A stretch of 33,021 bases of DNA, from the IMG/VR virus record IMGVR_UViG_3300033151_000693, positions 1 through 33,021 of that record. One strand, 5' to 3'. The DNA comes from a virus. Position 1 is the stretch's first letter. The number at the start of each line of letters is the position of its first letter. Positions 15,392 through 24,313 of this stretch are shown in pieces. Under the pieces are notes generated by a model. That model was not told the origin of the DNA and made no database searches. It worked only from the letters and a program-made list of their open reading frames with translations. The position numbers were made by a program, and so were the translations under genes.

Positions 15392-18100
15392 ATGCCAAAG
15401 ATATTAGATTATAACTCATTTTGTGATAATTTAGACGAAGTGACGTCTCTAAAAACATTCGGGAAGAAAAAGTTTCACCCAGAAGGGTTATTTTCTGAAC
15501 AGATTTTTGGACCAGTCAAAAACTATACATGTCAATGTGGTAGATATTATGGAATTTCACAAACTGGTAATATTTGTGATATATGTAAAGTAGATATTGT
15601 AAATAGTGATGTAAGAAGAAAACGTTTTGCAAAAATCACAATACCAGTGCCAGTTGTTAATCCATTATTCTATGACCTTCTTATTGAACTGGGTGGGAAA
15701 AACTTCAAGAAAGCTATTGATTCTCTAATGCGAAATGAAAAAAGCGTCTTATATAAATCTAATAACGATTATATGGTTACAGTAAATCCAGATGATGTCA
15801 TCCCCAAAGGAGAACAAGTTTGGGAACGAGCAGATGCTATTTATGAACTAGTTAGAGGCATTGCAGAAGATATGGTTGAAGAAAAAATTGAAGGATGGGA
15901 TTTAGTATTAAATAGCATTGATAGTTTGATGTTTGATAAAATAATAGTTCTTCCCCCTGATCTAAGACCAACTTCAAAAAGTTCAGGAAAAAATAAGCAA
16001 TTGATGGATAAAATAAATAGATATTATATCCAGATACTAACTAAAAAAGAAATAATGAAAGAAACTATCATTGATATTTATAAGGATAAGACTCTTTATT
16101 ATACTTATTTTAAACAACTTCAAAAAGATGTTAATGAATTATATTCCAGAATACTAGAAAAAATTGCAAAAAAAGAAGGGTTAATTAGAGGAAATATTCT
16201 GGGAAAGAGAATTGATTTTTCTGGACGAGCAGTTATAACACCTGATCCTACACTGACATTAGATGAGTGTAAATTACCATATCTTATGATATTAGAAATA
16301 TACAAACTCCCAATTGCTAAAAGAATTTTAGAAATGGGAAAATTTAAATTATTAAATCTAGCAATTGATTTTGTAGATCAATGTATTGATAATCAATCCC
16401 CAATATTATATAGTATATGTAATGATGTTACTAAAGACAAATACTGTATACTAAATAGACAACCATCTCTTCACAAATTAAGTATGCTTGGTTTTAAGAT
16501 AAAAATAACATTAGATCAAGTTATAAAAATCCATCCGTTATCTTGTCCTCCATTTAATGCAGATTTTGATGGAGATCAAATGGCTGTTTATATACCAATT
16601 ACAAATGATTGTGAAGAAGAAGTAAAAGAAAAAATTTCAATTAAATCAAATTTAAGTAGCCCAGCAAATGAAAGTTTAACAACAACACCATCTCAAGATA
16701 TTATTTTGGGAATTTACTATCTAACATCCCCAGAGGTTGCCAAAAAAGGAGAGAAAATTAAATATAAAGGTGAGTTTATTAACTGGGGACAAGTTGAATT
16801 TAACAAACAATTACCTAAGGATTATCCTCTAATTACAGAAGTTGTTAAAAATAAAGTTCTTTTAAGAATCCTTAATGATATTAAAAATAGATATTCTAGT
16901 GATATACTTATGAATGTATTGGATAATATTAAACTGATAGGATTTAAATATGCAACTTTATTTGGTTGTACCATGTCTTTACAGGATTGTTATGTACCGG
17001 AAGCGGAAAAACTAAAAAAAGAAGTATATAAACACAAAAGTACAAGAGATCAATTAATTGCTCTTTCTGATAAATCTTTAATTGAAGAAATCAAAAAAGA
17101 CTTCGCATATTCTTATATGATCGAGTCTGGTGCAAGAGGTAGTTGGGATCAAGTAAAACAAATGATTTTAACAAGAGGATTTATCTCAAACTTTGATGGC
17201 GAGATATTACCATACCCAATTAAAAACTCATTGATTGATGGATTAAACCAAGAGGAGTTTTTCTTTTCAACATATGGATGTCGTAAAGGGCTTCTTGATG
17301 TTGCTTTAAATACTGGCACATCTGGGTATCTATCAAGAAAATTAATTTTTACATGTGCAAACCTCCAAATTGATGAAAATATTGAAGATTGTGGTACTAA
17401 AGATCTTCTAGAAATAGATGTTAATACAAAGCGAAAAGCAAGAATGTTAGTCAATAGATATCATGTTATTAATGATGAACTTCAAAAAATTACATTGGAA
17501 AATTACAAAGATTTTATTGGAAAATATGTTTATGTTCGAAGTCCAATTCTATGTAAAAATCCAAAAATATGCCATACATGTTATGGTGATTTACATAAAA
17601 ATCTTAACAGTCGTTTCATTGGTATTTTAGCAGCACAAACCCTTGGTGAACGAGGAACACAACTTGTATTGAGAACTTTTCATACATCTGGTTCAGCTGT
17701 AATTAAGGGCGAAGAAAATCAAGATGAATCCATGAGACAACGAGATATTATTGGAGATCTTGCTTCAGTTTCAAAACTATTACATAAATTTAAAGGAAAA
17801 ACATATACAGATATAGTTAACGGACTATTTGACATATATGATAAAGATATATATCATGTCCATTTTGAATGTGTAGTTTCACAATTGATGTGGAAAAATC
17901 ATATAAAATGGAGATTACTACCAGATAGAGAAAAGGTTTCTCCTGATTTCTATTCTATACAAAGTGTGCCAAATAAAGAGAGTTGGGTTTTAGCAATGGC
18001 ATTCTCAAATCCAAAAAGAGCAATTCTTCAAGGCATTTTATATGAAGGAAGATACTCTGGTGTAATGGATAAGATCTTAAAAGGAGAAAAAATTAGATGA
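15392..18100 (+). CDS. rpoC: DNA-directed RNA polymerase beta' subunit (single chain)
   Basis: This 902-residue protein is a bacterial-type beta' subunit. It has the N-terminal zinc site CQCGRYYG...CDIC (C47, C49, C62, C65), the catalytic loop NADFDGDQMAV with D391, D393 and D395 holding Mg2+, and the trigger-loop region LRTFHTSGSA near residue 761. The second zinc site is formed by the cysteine in EDCGTKD and by CKNPKICHTC. It is shorter than bacterial beta' (about 1200-1400) and ends soon after the trigger loop, lacking long lineage-specific insertions. The chain is intact, unlike the split beta' of phiKZ-like phages. It overlaps the next gene by four bases (ATGA). It should form phage RNA polymerase with the beta subunit encoded at 18291. 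Confidence 0.95.
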   Translation: MPKILDYNSFCDNLDEVTSLKTFGKKKFHPEGLFSEQIFGPVKNYTCQCGRYYGISQTGNICDICKVDIVNSDVRRKRFAKITIPVPVVNPLFYDLLIELGGKNFKKAIDSLMRNEKSVLYKSNNDYMVTVNPDDVIPKGEQVWERADAIYELVRGIAEDMVEEKIEGWDLVLNSIDSLMFDKIIVLPPDLRPTSKSSGKNKQLMDKINRYYIQILTKKEIMKETIIDIYKDKTLYYTYFKQLQKDVNELYSRILEKIAKKEGLIRGNILGKRIDFSGRAVITPDPTLTLDECKLPYLMILEIYKLPIAKRILEMGKFKLLNLAIDFVDQCIDNQSPILYSICNDVTKDKYCILNRQPSLHKLSMLGFKIKITLDQVIKIHPLSCPPFNADFDGDQMAVYIPITNDCEEEVKEKISIKSNLSSPANESLTTTPSQDIILGIYYLTSPEVAKKGEKIKYKGEFINWGQVEFNKQLPKDYPLITEVVKNKVLLRILNDIKNRYSSDILMNVLDNIKLIGFKYATLFGCTMSLQDCYVPEAEKLKKEVYKHKSTRDQLIALSDKSLIEEIKKDFAYSYMIESGARGSWDQVKQMILTRGFISNFDGEILPYPIKNSLIDGLNQEEFFFSTYGCRKGLLDVALNTGTSGYLSRKLIFTCANLQIDENIEDCGTKDLLEIDVNTKRKARMLVNRYHVINDELQKITLENYKDFIGKYVYVRSPILCKNPKICHTCYGDLHKNLNSRFIGILAAQTLGERGTQLVLRTFHTSGSAVIKGEENQDESMRQRDIIGDLASVSKLLHKFKGKTYTDIVNGLFDIYDKDIYHVHFECVVSQLMWKNHIKWRLLPDREKVSPDFYSIQSVPNKESWVLAMAFSNPKRAILQGILYEGRYSGVMDKILKGEKIR

Positions 18101-18294
18101 GAAATCCAAAAAGAATTGAACCAATGTTATCATTAATTCGTAAAATCTGGACTCACCATCCAGATTTACGATTAATGCAATTATTAATGAATGCTCTAAA
18201 GATGAACAGAGATCCATATTATGTAGAAGATGATGATTTACAAAAAGCTCTAGAAAAAGACAAAAAAACATATGTCAGGGGGACTAAATCTTGA
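18097..18294 (+). CDS. DUF1040/YihD-like small protein between the RNAP genes
   Basis: This 65-residue protein starts MRNPKRIEPMLSLIRKIW and contains THHPDLRLMQLLMNAL and RDPYYVEDDDLQKAL. The pattern 'M-R-(D/N)-P-x-R-I ... P-D-L-R-L-x-Q-L ... Y-(Y)-V-E-D-D-x-L' matches a short family often labelled DUF1040 in bacteria and phages. Its function is unknown. It overlaps the beta' stop by four bases and its own TGA overlaps the TTG start of beta, so it is translated between both subunits and might be an assembly factor or small polymerase subunit. That suggestion is positional only. Confidence 0.7.
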   Translation: MRNPKRIEPMLSLIRKIWTHHPDLRLMQLLMNALKMNRDPYYVEDDDLQKALEKDKKTYVRGTKS

Positions 18295-21287
18295 ACATAA
18301 TTAATCCTACTTTTAAAATTCAAAACGAAGAGAATAACCTCTTTACAATAAGACAAAATGATTTCGACCAAATTTTACCATTAGTCAAAGAAATAGTTAA
18401 ACCAGTTGAAGAAATTGGATTCAATATTGTTGAGGTAGATCTTAAAGATTCCCGCTTCTCTTCAGGAGAATTATCTAAAACATTAAAACAGACTCTAAAT
18501 ATTAAGTTTCAAAAAGGAACCTCAAATATTGATCTTAGTATTTTTATTCCAAAGCTTATCAATGGAAACTATCTAATGATAAACGGTAGGAAGAAGATAC
18601 CTATTTTTCAATTATTTGATATTCCTGTAGTGACAAGGGGTGAAAGTATAAAAATAAGAACCAACATTGCTACAATAATGATATACAAAGATCGAGAAGA
18701 ACCATCAATTAGAATAAGTTTCCTTGGAAAAAAAGTTGCTCTCTCTCTCATTCTATGTGCTTATTATAGTATGGATGAAGTGGTACAAAAGTTTGGTCTT
18801 GATCTTCCTATTGATGAAAAGTCAGATAATTTTTATGAAATATTACGTAAAGATTTAAAAATGACTAAAGATGAGTCAGTTGGTTATACACAAGATGATT
18901 TTATTGTTGAGCTTGGAAGAACTTATTCTAAATATAATGCAAAATCAAAGGGTGAAGATATTCTATATGCTATTGATCTAATCCCAAAAGTTGATTTAGT
19001 TACAGCTAAATTTTTTCATACGGATTCATTATTAAATGAAATCATATATGCTATACAAACAGGTGATATTGATGATACTTTATTCACAAATAAAAGAGTT
19101 AGATGTTTTGAATATATGATTGTAGGAAAAATTTCAAAGATCATTTTTGATTTTTGTTTTGCTAATAGAACTTCTCGTCAACCAAAATTTAATATCAACT
19201 CAACTCAAATATTATCAGAATGTAATGTTTCAGATATTGTACAGTTTGATTTCTCAATAAATCCAATTGAAGAACTAACGAAATTATCAAGAATAAGTTT
19301 GTTAGGTCCTGGAGGGTTCAAACGAGAAAACATTCCAAAACATTTAAGAGATATTTGTCCAACGATGTTTGGTCGTATTTGCCCAGTTGATACCCCGGAT
19401 AGAGATAATTGTGGAGTATTACAAAATCTTATCCCAAATGTTAATCTAAATGAAGATTTAAAATTTACAGAAGAATTTTGTAGCAAACAACCTATATCAA
19501 TACCAGTTTCAATGACCCCATTTTTAAAGCATGATGATCAAACCAGATTACAAATGGCAGCATCTCAAATGCGTCAATCAATTATGTTAAAAGATTTTGA
19601 TTCTCCTTTAATAGCTTCTGGATGTGAAGGTCTCTATACAGATTATACACAATTTATAAAACGAGCAAAGAAATCAGGCAAAGTTCTTCATATTGATAAA
19701 GAATATTTAATAGTTATGTATAATGACGGTGAACCAGATATTTTCAATATTGCCTATCGAAAAATTTATGTTGAGCATTTAGATGTTATGAATATATATG
19801 TACGACCCGGTGATAAGTTTAAAAAGGGAGATATTTTAGCAGAGAGTAATTTTTGCAAAGATGGAAAAATTAACATTGGTAAAAATCTTCTGACTGGTGT
19901 TATGGTATATTATGGAAATAATTATGAAGATGGTATTGTAATTTCAGATCGCCTAGTTAACGAAGATACATTTACATCTGTACATTTTAAAGATTTATCA
20001 TTTACATTAACTCCAGATAAAGTTCTTTTATCTATTGATGATAATACTTACAAACCTCTTCCAAATGAATTGGAAACCATCAAAGCAGGAACTCCATATT
20101 CAATTATTAAAAAATTAAATTCAGATGATTTATACTCAGTATTTTCTGAACCAGTTCGTTTAGAAGCTAAAAAGAATTTTATAATTTCAGAGGTTAATTT
20201 ATATGCAAATTCATGGAATAAAGAAATTCCAGAGTTTAAACAATGGATTGAGAAAACTCTTGATGAGCAAATAGATAAACAAAAATATTTACAAAAAATA
20301 ATCAAAAATGTTTTTGAAAAAGAACAAGCAATCAAGTTAATTAGAGAAAATGGTTTAGATAAAATTTCTCTTGATCAAAAATATAAATATAAACGTGAGG
20401 AAATTAATGGTATACATGTTGAAATGTATGGAGTGCATTTTAGAAAAATAAAAGTTGGAGATAAAATTGCAAATAGGCACGGAAATAAAGGTATTATTTC
20501 TCGAATTGTTCCACATGAAAAAATGCCACAATTAGAAGATGGAAGACATCTAGATATTTGTATTAACCCGCTTGGCATCATATCTCGAATGAACATTGGT
20601 CAGTTATACGAAATGCACTTGGCAGCGTCAGTTCAAGATCTTAAATTTATTTTAATGAAAATGTTAAAAGAAAATAATTCTCAAGAAGAAATCAAAAAAT
20701 ACTTATTAGGATATATTCAAATTATTGACGAAACAACCGACCAGTGGTATTATAAACAATTTATTGAACAACTACCACAAAAAATTAATCTTGAATTTGT
20801 AGAGAATTTAACAATTATTCAACCTCCATTTGAATCATGTAGATTAGCAGAAGTTGAAGCAGCATTGACATATACAAATACAAAATTTAAACAGAAAATT
20901 TATGATCCTTTATCAAAAGTTCATATCGTAAATGAAATTGCTACAGGTTTAATTTACTTTTTCAGAATGGTTCATATTGCAGAAGAAAAATTAGCAGCTC
21001 GTGGTATTGGGGCATATGCTAGACGTACACTACAGCCATTGGGAGGAAGAAAAAATAAAGGTGGACAAAGATGTGGTGAAATGGAATCTGCATGTTTAAT
21101 AGGTCATGATGCCTCACATAATTTATTTGAGTTCTTTACAACAAAATCAGATTGTATTGATTTAAAAAATAATTATATACGTAATTTTATTGAACCAAGT
21201 TCAACTGATCATTTAATTGATATAGTTCCTGAATCAGTTAAACTTTTGAACTCATATCTTACAGTAATAGGAGTTGATCAAAAATGA
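18291..21287 (+). CDS. rpoB: DNA-directed RNA polymerase beta subunit (single chain)
   Basis: This 998-residue protein is a complete bacterial-type beta subunit. Diagnostic stretches are GPGGFKRENI at 339 followed by FGRICPVDTPDRDNCG (rifampicin-region neighbourhood), YGNNYEDGIVISDRLV, NRHGNKGIISRIVP near 728-740 and LQPLGGRKNKGGQRCGEMES near 914. The start is TTG 18291 overlapping the previous stop (TTGA), behind AGGGGG. It is shorter than E. coli beta (1342) and lacks large insertions. The order beta' then beta is the reverse of the bacterial rpoBC operon. The rifampicin pocket wording is PVDTPD in place of PIETPE, so drug sensitivity cannot be assumed. No alpha or sigma gene is recognisable in this window. 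Confidence 0.95.
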   Translation: MNIINPTFKIQNEENNLFTIRQNDFDQILPLVKEIVKPVEEIGFNIVEVDLKDSRFSSGELSKTLKQTLNIKFQKGTSNIDLSIFIPKLINGNYLMINGRKKIPIFQLFDIPVVTRGESIKIRTNIATIMIYKDREEPSIRISFLGKKVALSLILCAYYSMDEVVQKFGLDLPIDEKSDNFYEILRKDLKMTKDESVGYTQDDFIVELGRTYSKYNAKSKGEDILYAIDLIPKVDLVTAKFFHTDSLLNEIIYAIQTGDIDDTLFTNKRVRCFEYMIVGKISKIIFDFCFANRTSRQPKFNINSTQILSECNVSDIVQFDFSINPIEELTKLSRISLLGPGGFKRENIPKHLRDICPTMFGRICPVDTPDRDNCGVLQNLIPNVNLNEDLKFTEEFCSKQPISIPVSMTPFLKHDDQTRLQMAASQMRQSIMLKDFDSPLIASGCEGLYTDYTQFIKRAKKSGKVLHIDKEYLIVMYNDGEPDIFNIAYRKIYVEHLDVMNIYVRPGDKFKKGDILAESNFCKDGKINIGKNLLTGVMVYYGNNYEDGIVISDRLVNEDTFTSVHFKDLSFTLTPDKVLLSIDDNTYKPLPNELETIKAGTPYSIIKKLNSDDLYSVFSEPVRLEAKKNFIISEVNLYANSWNKEIPEFKQWIEKTLDEQIDKQKYLQKIIKNVFEKEQAIKLIRENGLDKISLDQKYKYKREEINGIHVEMYGVHFRKIKVGDKIANRHGNKGIISRIVPHEKMPQLEDGRHLDICINPLGIISRMNIGQLYEMHLAASVQDLKFILMKMLKENNSQEEIKKYLLGYIQIIDETTDQWYYKQFIEQLPQKINLEFVENLTIIQPPFESCRLAEVEAALTYTNTKFKQKIYDPLSKVHIVNEIATGLIYFFRMVHIAEEKLAARGIGAYARRTLQPLGGRKNKGGQRCGEMESACLIGHDASHNLFEFFTTKSDCIDLKNNYIRNFIEPSSTDHLIDIVPESVKLLNSYLTVIGVDQK

Positions 21288-21484
21288 GTTATTTTAATTA
21301 TATGCATACATCATCATCAACTATGATAGACACAATTGATTCTAATTCTATTAAAAAAGCGTTTGATACATTAAACTTAAAGCAGGAAAATATACTTAAG
21401 CATACGAAATTAGAAAAAGAAAAGGAAAGTGTCAATGTAAAGATACCAACTGTACTTTTTGATCCGGAGGATTTATTTTTATGA
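21284..21484 (+). CDS. Hypothetical protein, 66 residues
   Basis: It starts at ATG 21284, overlapping the RNA polymerase beta stop by four bases. The product is polar and helical (YMHTSSSTMIDTIDSN, IKKAFDTLNLKQENILKHTK) with a C-terminal stretch VNVKIPTVLFDPEDLFL. The last residues are acidic and hydrophobic, which could be a binding peptide. There is no family match that I know. Coupling at both ends suggests it is translated with the RNAP operon; it may interact with the polymerase, but evidence is positional. Confidence 0.55.
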   Translation: MSYFNYMHTSSSTMIDTIDSNSIKKAFDTLNLKQENILKHTKLEKEKESVNVKIPTVLFDPEDLFL

Positions 21485-21741
21485 AAAAAAGATATTGTCC
21501 AGAATGTGGTGCTGAAATAATATTTTTATATGAAACTCCAACTAAAACATATCGTATTAAAGGTGAAACTTTAGTTAGAGATGATAACAATATATCAGAT
21601 AATCCTGAGTTAAGTCCATATTGTTCTAACGATAAAGAACATAGAATACAACCATATACTTTAAATGAAGAGAAAGAATTCTGGATGTGGGTAGATACTG
21701 TTGTTATACATTTCAAAGATAGAGGGTTGTATTATATATAA
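21481..21741 (+). CDS. Small zinc-binding-like protein, 86 residues
   Basis: The product begins MKKRYCPECGAEIIFLYET, with CPEC forming half of a zinc ribbon and a later single cysteine (SPYCSNDKEH) with a histidine as possible further ligands. The rest has short strands and an aromatic C-terminus (FWMWVDTVVIHFKDRGLYYI). ATG 21481 lies 4 bases before the previous stop, preceded by CCGGAGGA at about 21464-21471. The function is unknown; a nucleic-acid or protein binding role is plausible for a zinc ribbon of this size. Confidence 0.65.
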   Translation: MKKRYCPECGAEIIFLYETPTKTYRIKGETLVRDDNNISDNPELSPYCSNDKEHRIQPYTLNEEKEFWMWVDTVVIHFKDRGLYYI

Positions 21742-21753
21742 GGGGGAAAATTA

Positions 21754-22596
21754 ATGGAATGTTTACCAGATATACAATGTGAGGAACCTAATATTGCTAT
21801 TCCCATCTGTCAAGTTGGAGTTGAGAATGTTGAAGTTCCGTTTAGTTTAGAACTTAAATCTGGAGGTTTTTATCAGCTAAGTGCAAACGTATCTATGCGA
21901 ACAGATTTGGATGAAAAAACTAAAGGAATATCAATGTCTCGACTCCTCTTGACATTAAAACCATATTTAGATTTACCTTTAAAATGTAAACTTATTAAAC
22001 AAATACTTGAAGATTTAAAAAATAATATTGGCAGTACATCAAGTTTTATGAAGTTTGAATTTCGCATGCCGCTTAAAAAGAAATCAATTAAGTCAGATAA
22101 TGAGTTCCCAATTTATTATAAATGTAGATTTGAAGGTCAACTCTATGAAACAGAATTTAGATTTTTTCAAGGAGTTGAAATTCAATATGCATCATATTGT
22201 CCTTGTTCTGCAGAACTATGCGGTCATTTATCTGACAATAATAGTAAAGGATTTCCACATAACCAAAGATCATATGCTGACATTTTAGTTGAAGTAAAAG
22301 AATCTAATTATGTATGGCTTGAAGATATTATTGAAGCAGTTGAATCAAATATTAAAACTCTACCATACCCAGTAATAAAAAGAGTTGATGAGCAAGAGAT
22401 TGCTAGAATTGCAGCAGAAAATCCATTATTTGTTGAAGATGCAATTAGATTAATTTCTAGTTCATTAGATGGAATGTCTGTTCTTCATGACTGGATTGTC
22501 AAATGTAGTCATGAAGAATCCATTCATACATCCGAAGCTATTGCAATTAATTGGAAAGGGGTAAGGGAAGGGTTTGATGGTAAGAGATATTTATAA
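21754..22596 (+). CDS. folE2: GTP cyclohydrolase FolE2 (type IB)
   Basis: This 280-residue protein matches FolE2, the GTP cyclohydrolase of the GCYH-IB family that turns GTP into 7,8-dihydroneopterin triphosphate. The signature SYCPCSAELCGHLSD (C149 and C151) is followed by HNQRS near residue 169, as in FolE2 where the CPCS cysteine is catalytic and the metal is flexible. The start follows AAGGGGGAA. The product feeds QueD at 196-618, so two consecutive steps to 6-carboxytetrahydropterin are encoded here, though 21 kb apart. QueE and QueC are not found in the window. Use for 7-deazaguanine DNA modification or for tRNA queuosine are both possible; folate synthesis is the less likely alternative. 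Confidence 0.9.
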   Translation: MECLPDIQCEEPNIAIPICQVGVENVEVPFSLELKSGGFYQLSANVSMRTDLDEKTKGISMSRLLLTLKPYLDLPLKCKLIKQILEDLKNNIGSTSSFMKFEFRMPLKKKSIKSDNEFPIYYKCRFEGQLYETEFRFFQGVEIQYASYCPCSAELCGHLSDNNSKGFPHNQRSYADILVEVKESNYVWLEDIIEAVESNIKTLPYPVIKRVDEQEIARIAAENPLFVEDAIRLISSSLDGMSVLHDWIVKCSHEESIHTSEAIAINWKGVREGFDGKRYL

Positions 22597-23156
22597 TGAT
22601 AATCCCTTGGGAAAAATCTGAGCAGGCTGGTTTTTATACAAGTACTTGGGGAAGATATGGTCATCAAAAACGTACATTTTCACGTACAGTTGAACATCTA
22701 GATGATAGTTCTAAACAATATTGGAGAAAAGGGGATATTGTTAAATTTAATAATGGTAGAATGCCCCAAACCCCAAGTGACATTTCATGGAAAGATTGGT
22801 TTATGACTGAAAAAGACTGGTTAAATACATTACCTTGGCATGGACAAACACCAAGATATGCAGCAGAACAGTATGCAGTTATTGCTGGCCGATATAGAGT
22901 TATAAAAAATAAACATATTACTTATATAGATTACGGTGTTGTTATAATGATGTTAACTGGTCCAAAAAAAGGTCATGTTCGAAGATACTGGCAAACTAGA
23001 CCATTTCAAATGATCTCTAAATTTCCACATATCAATCCTCCTCGAGTGTCTATAGAATTAATAGATTCATTTATGGAACACCACGAAGATTCAAATAAAT
23101 CACGAAATTCATTTTTAAAATGTTTGTATAAAAAATTGAATGTAAAGGAGATATAA
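22596..23156 (+). CDS. Hypothetical tryptophan-rich protein, 186 residues
   Basis: The gene starts on the last base of the FolE2 stop (TAATG). The product is rich in Trp, Tyr and His (STWGRYGHQKR, SWKDWFMTEKDWLNTLPWHG) and includes WRKGDIVKFNNGR and YGVVIMMLTGPKKGHVRRYW, which have the look of KOW/SH3-like strand-turn-strand elements. The C-terminal 50 residues are helical and basic. No family is recognised. It is tied to FolE2 by overlap, so a role in the same modification pathway is conceivable but not supported by motifs. Confidence 0.6.
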   Translation: MIIPWEKSEQAGFYTSTWGRYGHQKRTFSRTVEHLDDSSKQYWRKGDIVKFNNGRMPQTPSDISWKDWFMTEKDWLNTLPWHGQTPRYAAEQYAVIAGRYRVIKNKHITYIDYGVVIMMLTGPKKGHVRRYWQTRPFQMISKFPHINPPRVSIELIDSFMEHHEDSNKSRNSFLKCLYKKLNVKEI

Positions 23157-23163
23157 TTCACAT

Positions 23164-23502
23164 ATGCATGAGTTATATAAGAAAGAAAGAAGTTATGAAC
23201 GTCATGTCTTTGGAGAATATTCTCAAGACAAATCCCTAAATTTTGCAAGCTTTCTAATATTCCTTGAGCAATATGTTGCAAAAGCAAAGAAAGCATATAC
23301 AAAAAAATGGGAACAAGATTTACCACCGTGGTTACTTTCATGTTCTGAGTTTGAAAACCACGGAATTGCACCAGTAAAAGCATATGAAGAAATCATAAAA
23401 GTAATGGCTCTAGCAGGAGCAGCTCTTGAAACATATGCTAATATTGATGCTAGCAAATGGAGGGAACATCCAGAGATGGATGCCCTCAAATGGAAAGAAT
23501 AA
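23164..23502 (+). CDS. Conserved-looking phage protein of 112 residues, function unknown
   Basis: The sequence YERHVFGEYSQDKSLNFASF followed by LIFLEQYVAKAKKAY, LPPWLLSCSEF and PVKAYEEIIKVMALAGAALE has a strongly conserved feel and resembles a hypothetical protein that I have seen in several large phages. It is all-helical. The acidic helix EEIIKVMALAGAALETY could belong to a MazG-like or similar helical nucleotide-binding fold, but the ExxE/ExxD metal pattern is not evident, so I do not name it so. The ATG at 23164 is 13 bases from AAGGAG (23145-23150), a long spacing. Confidence 0.6.
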   Translation: MHELYKKERSYERHVFGEYSQDKSLNFASFLIFLEQYVAKAKKAYTKKWEQDLPPWLLSCSEFENHGIAPVKAYEEIIKVMALAGAALETYANIDASKWREHPEMDALKWKE

Positions 23503-23529
23503 AAAAAAAGAAAAAGGAGTATCGAATTA

Positions 23530-24264
23530 ATGAATGAAAACTTATCTCAGATGGTAAAGGATACAACCCCAAAAGAAGATGAAATTATCTTTTCAGAAAA
23601 TAATTTAGTTCTTCCCATAGAAGAAGAACCAGAAGTTGTAGCAGAGAGAAACGTTATTAATATCATATCTTTATTTGAATGGTTCAATTTAAATTCTGAA
23701 AAATTTGATAACATCAATCAAGTAAAAGTTTCAATAAGGGGAGTTGATCCAAGCAAAACTCTAATCATGGCGGTTAAAGATGGTTCTGGAAAAAAAGACG
23801 AAGAAGAAAATGATAAAAGAGATCTTAGAGTCTTTGAAAATGCTGATACACATCCAGTTCTGAATCTTGAAGGATTAGATATGCAGATTTATAATAATGG
23901 TTTTAAAATTCTCTATGAATATAATGGTATTTTCATCAAATGTTATGGAATTCGTACAGGATTGATTGCTACATTTTGTAATAAAATTGAAGGGGTATTG
24001 GTTCCTTACACTATCACAAGAGTGAAAAAGAAAGATATAGATCTCGAAATTCCTTCAATTGATATAGAATTGATTAAACAAAAGCTACAACAAAATGCTG
24101 ATATAGAAGCTCTTCAACTCCTTTATAGACAAAGCGTAAAAGCTTTGGATCAATTTACTACAAATGAGAGTGTGGTTTCTTGGTTATATTCAAAGCAAAA
24201 TGAAGTAACAGATATCAATCATCATCTTCAAATTGATAATGTAATTATTGACATTCTGAAATAG
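23530..24264 (+). CDS. Hypothetical protein, 244 residues
   Basis: The product has an acidic, probably disordered N-terminus (TTPKEDEIIFSENN, PIEEEPEVVAERN), then a mixed alpha/beta core (IISLFEWFNLNS, VKVSIRGVDPSKTLIMAVK, GFKILYEYNGIFIKCYG) and a helical C-terminus (KQKLQQNADIEALQLLYRQS). No catalytic motif is seen and I do not recognise the family. The start follows AAAAAGGAG with a 10-base spacer. It is followed by a hairpin and then by a gene without clear SD, so the transcription unit may end or be attenuated here. Confidence 0.6.
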   Translation: MNENLSQMVKDTTPKEDEIIFSENNLVLPIEEEPEVVAERNVINIISLFEWFNLNSEKFDNINQVKVSIRGVDPSKTLIMAVKDGSGKKDEEENDKRDLRVFENADTHPVLNLEGLDMQIYNNGFKILYEYNGIFIKCYGIRTGLIATFCNKIEGVLVPYTITRVKKKDIDLEIPSIDIELIKQKLQQNADIEALQLLYRQSVKALDQFTTNESVVSWLYSKQNEVTDINHHLQIDNVIIDILK

Positions 24265-24269
24265 AAAAT

Positions 24270-24301
24270 GGGGTTGGCATAAATAAAGATATGTCAATCC
24301 C
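24270..24301 (+). repeat. Stem-loop in the 49-base gap, possible weak terminator or translational control
   Basis: GGGTTGGCATA (24271-24281) pairs with TATGTCAATCCC (24290-24301): 11 pairs with one bulged T and one G-T wobble, and an 8-base loop. A competing pairing of GTTGG (24273-24277) with CCAAC (24300-24304) exists. The tail (AACTTTAATATT) is only weakly T-rich, so termination would be weak. The next gene's ATG at 24314 has no SD. Confidence 0.45.
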
Positions 24302-24313
24302 AACTTTAATATT

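Noticed and set aside
21432-23489. Minus-strand open frames of 88-125 codons opposite FolE2 and neighbours
   Set aside because: They mirror + strand genes with SD sites and overlaps; they have no SD of their own and no recognisable motif.
23164-23502. Naming the 112-residue protein MazG or a dNTP pyrophosphohydrolase
   Set aside because: It is helical, but the ExxE...ExxD metal-binding pattern cannot be seen, so only a conserved-hypothetical label is justified.
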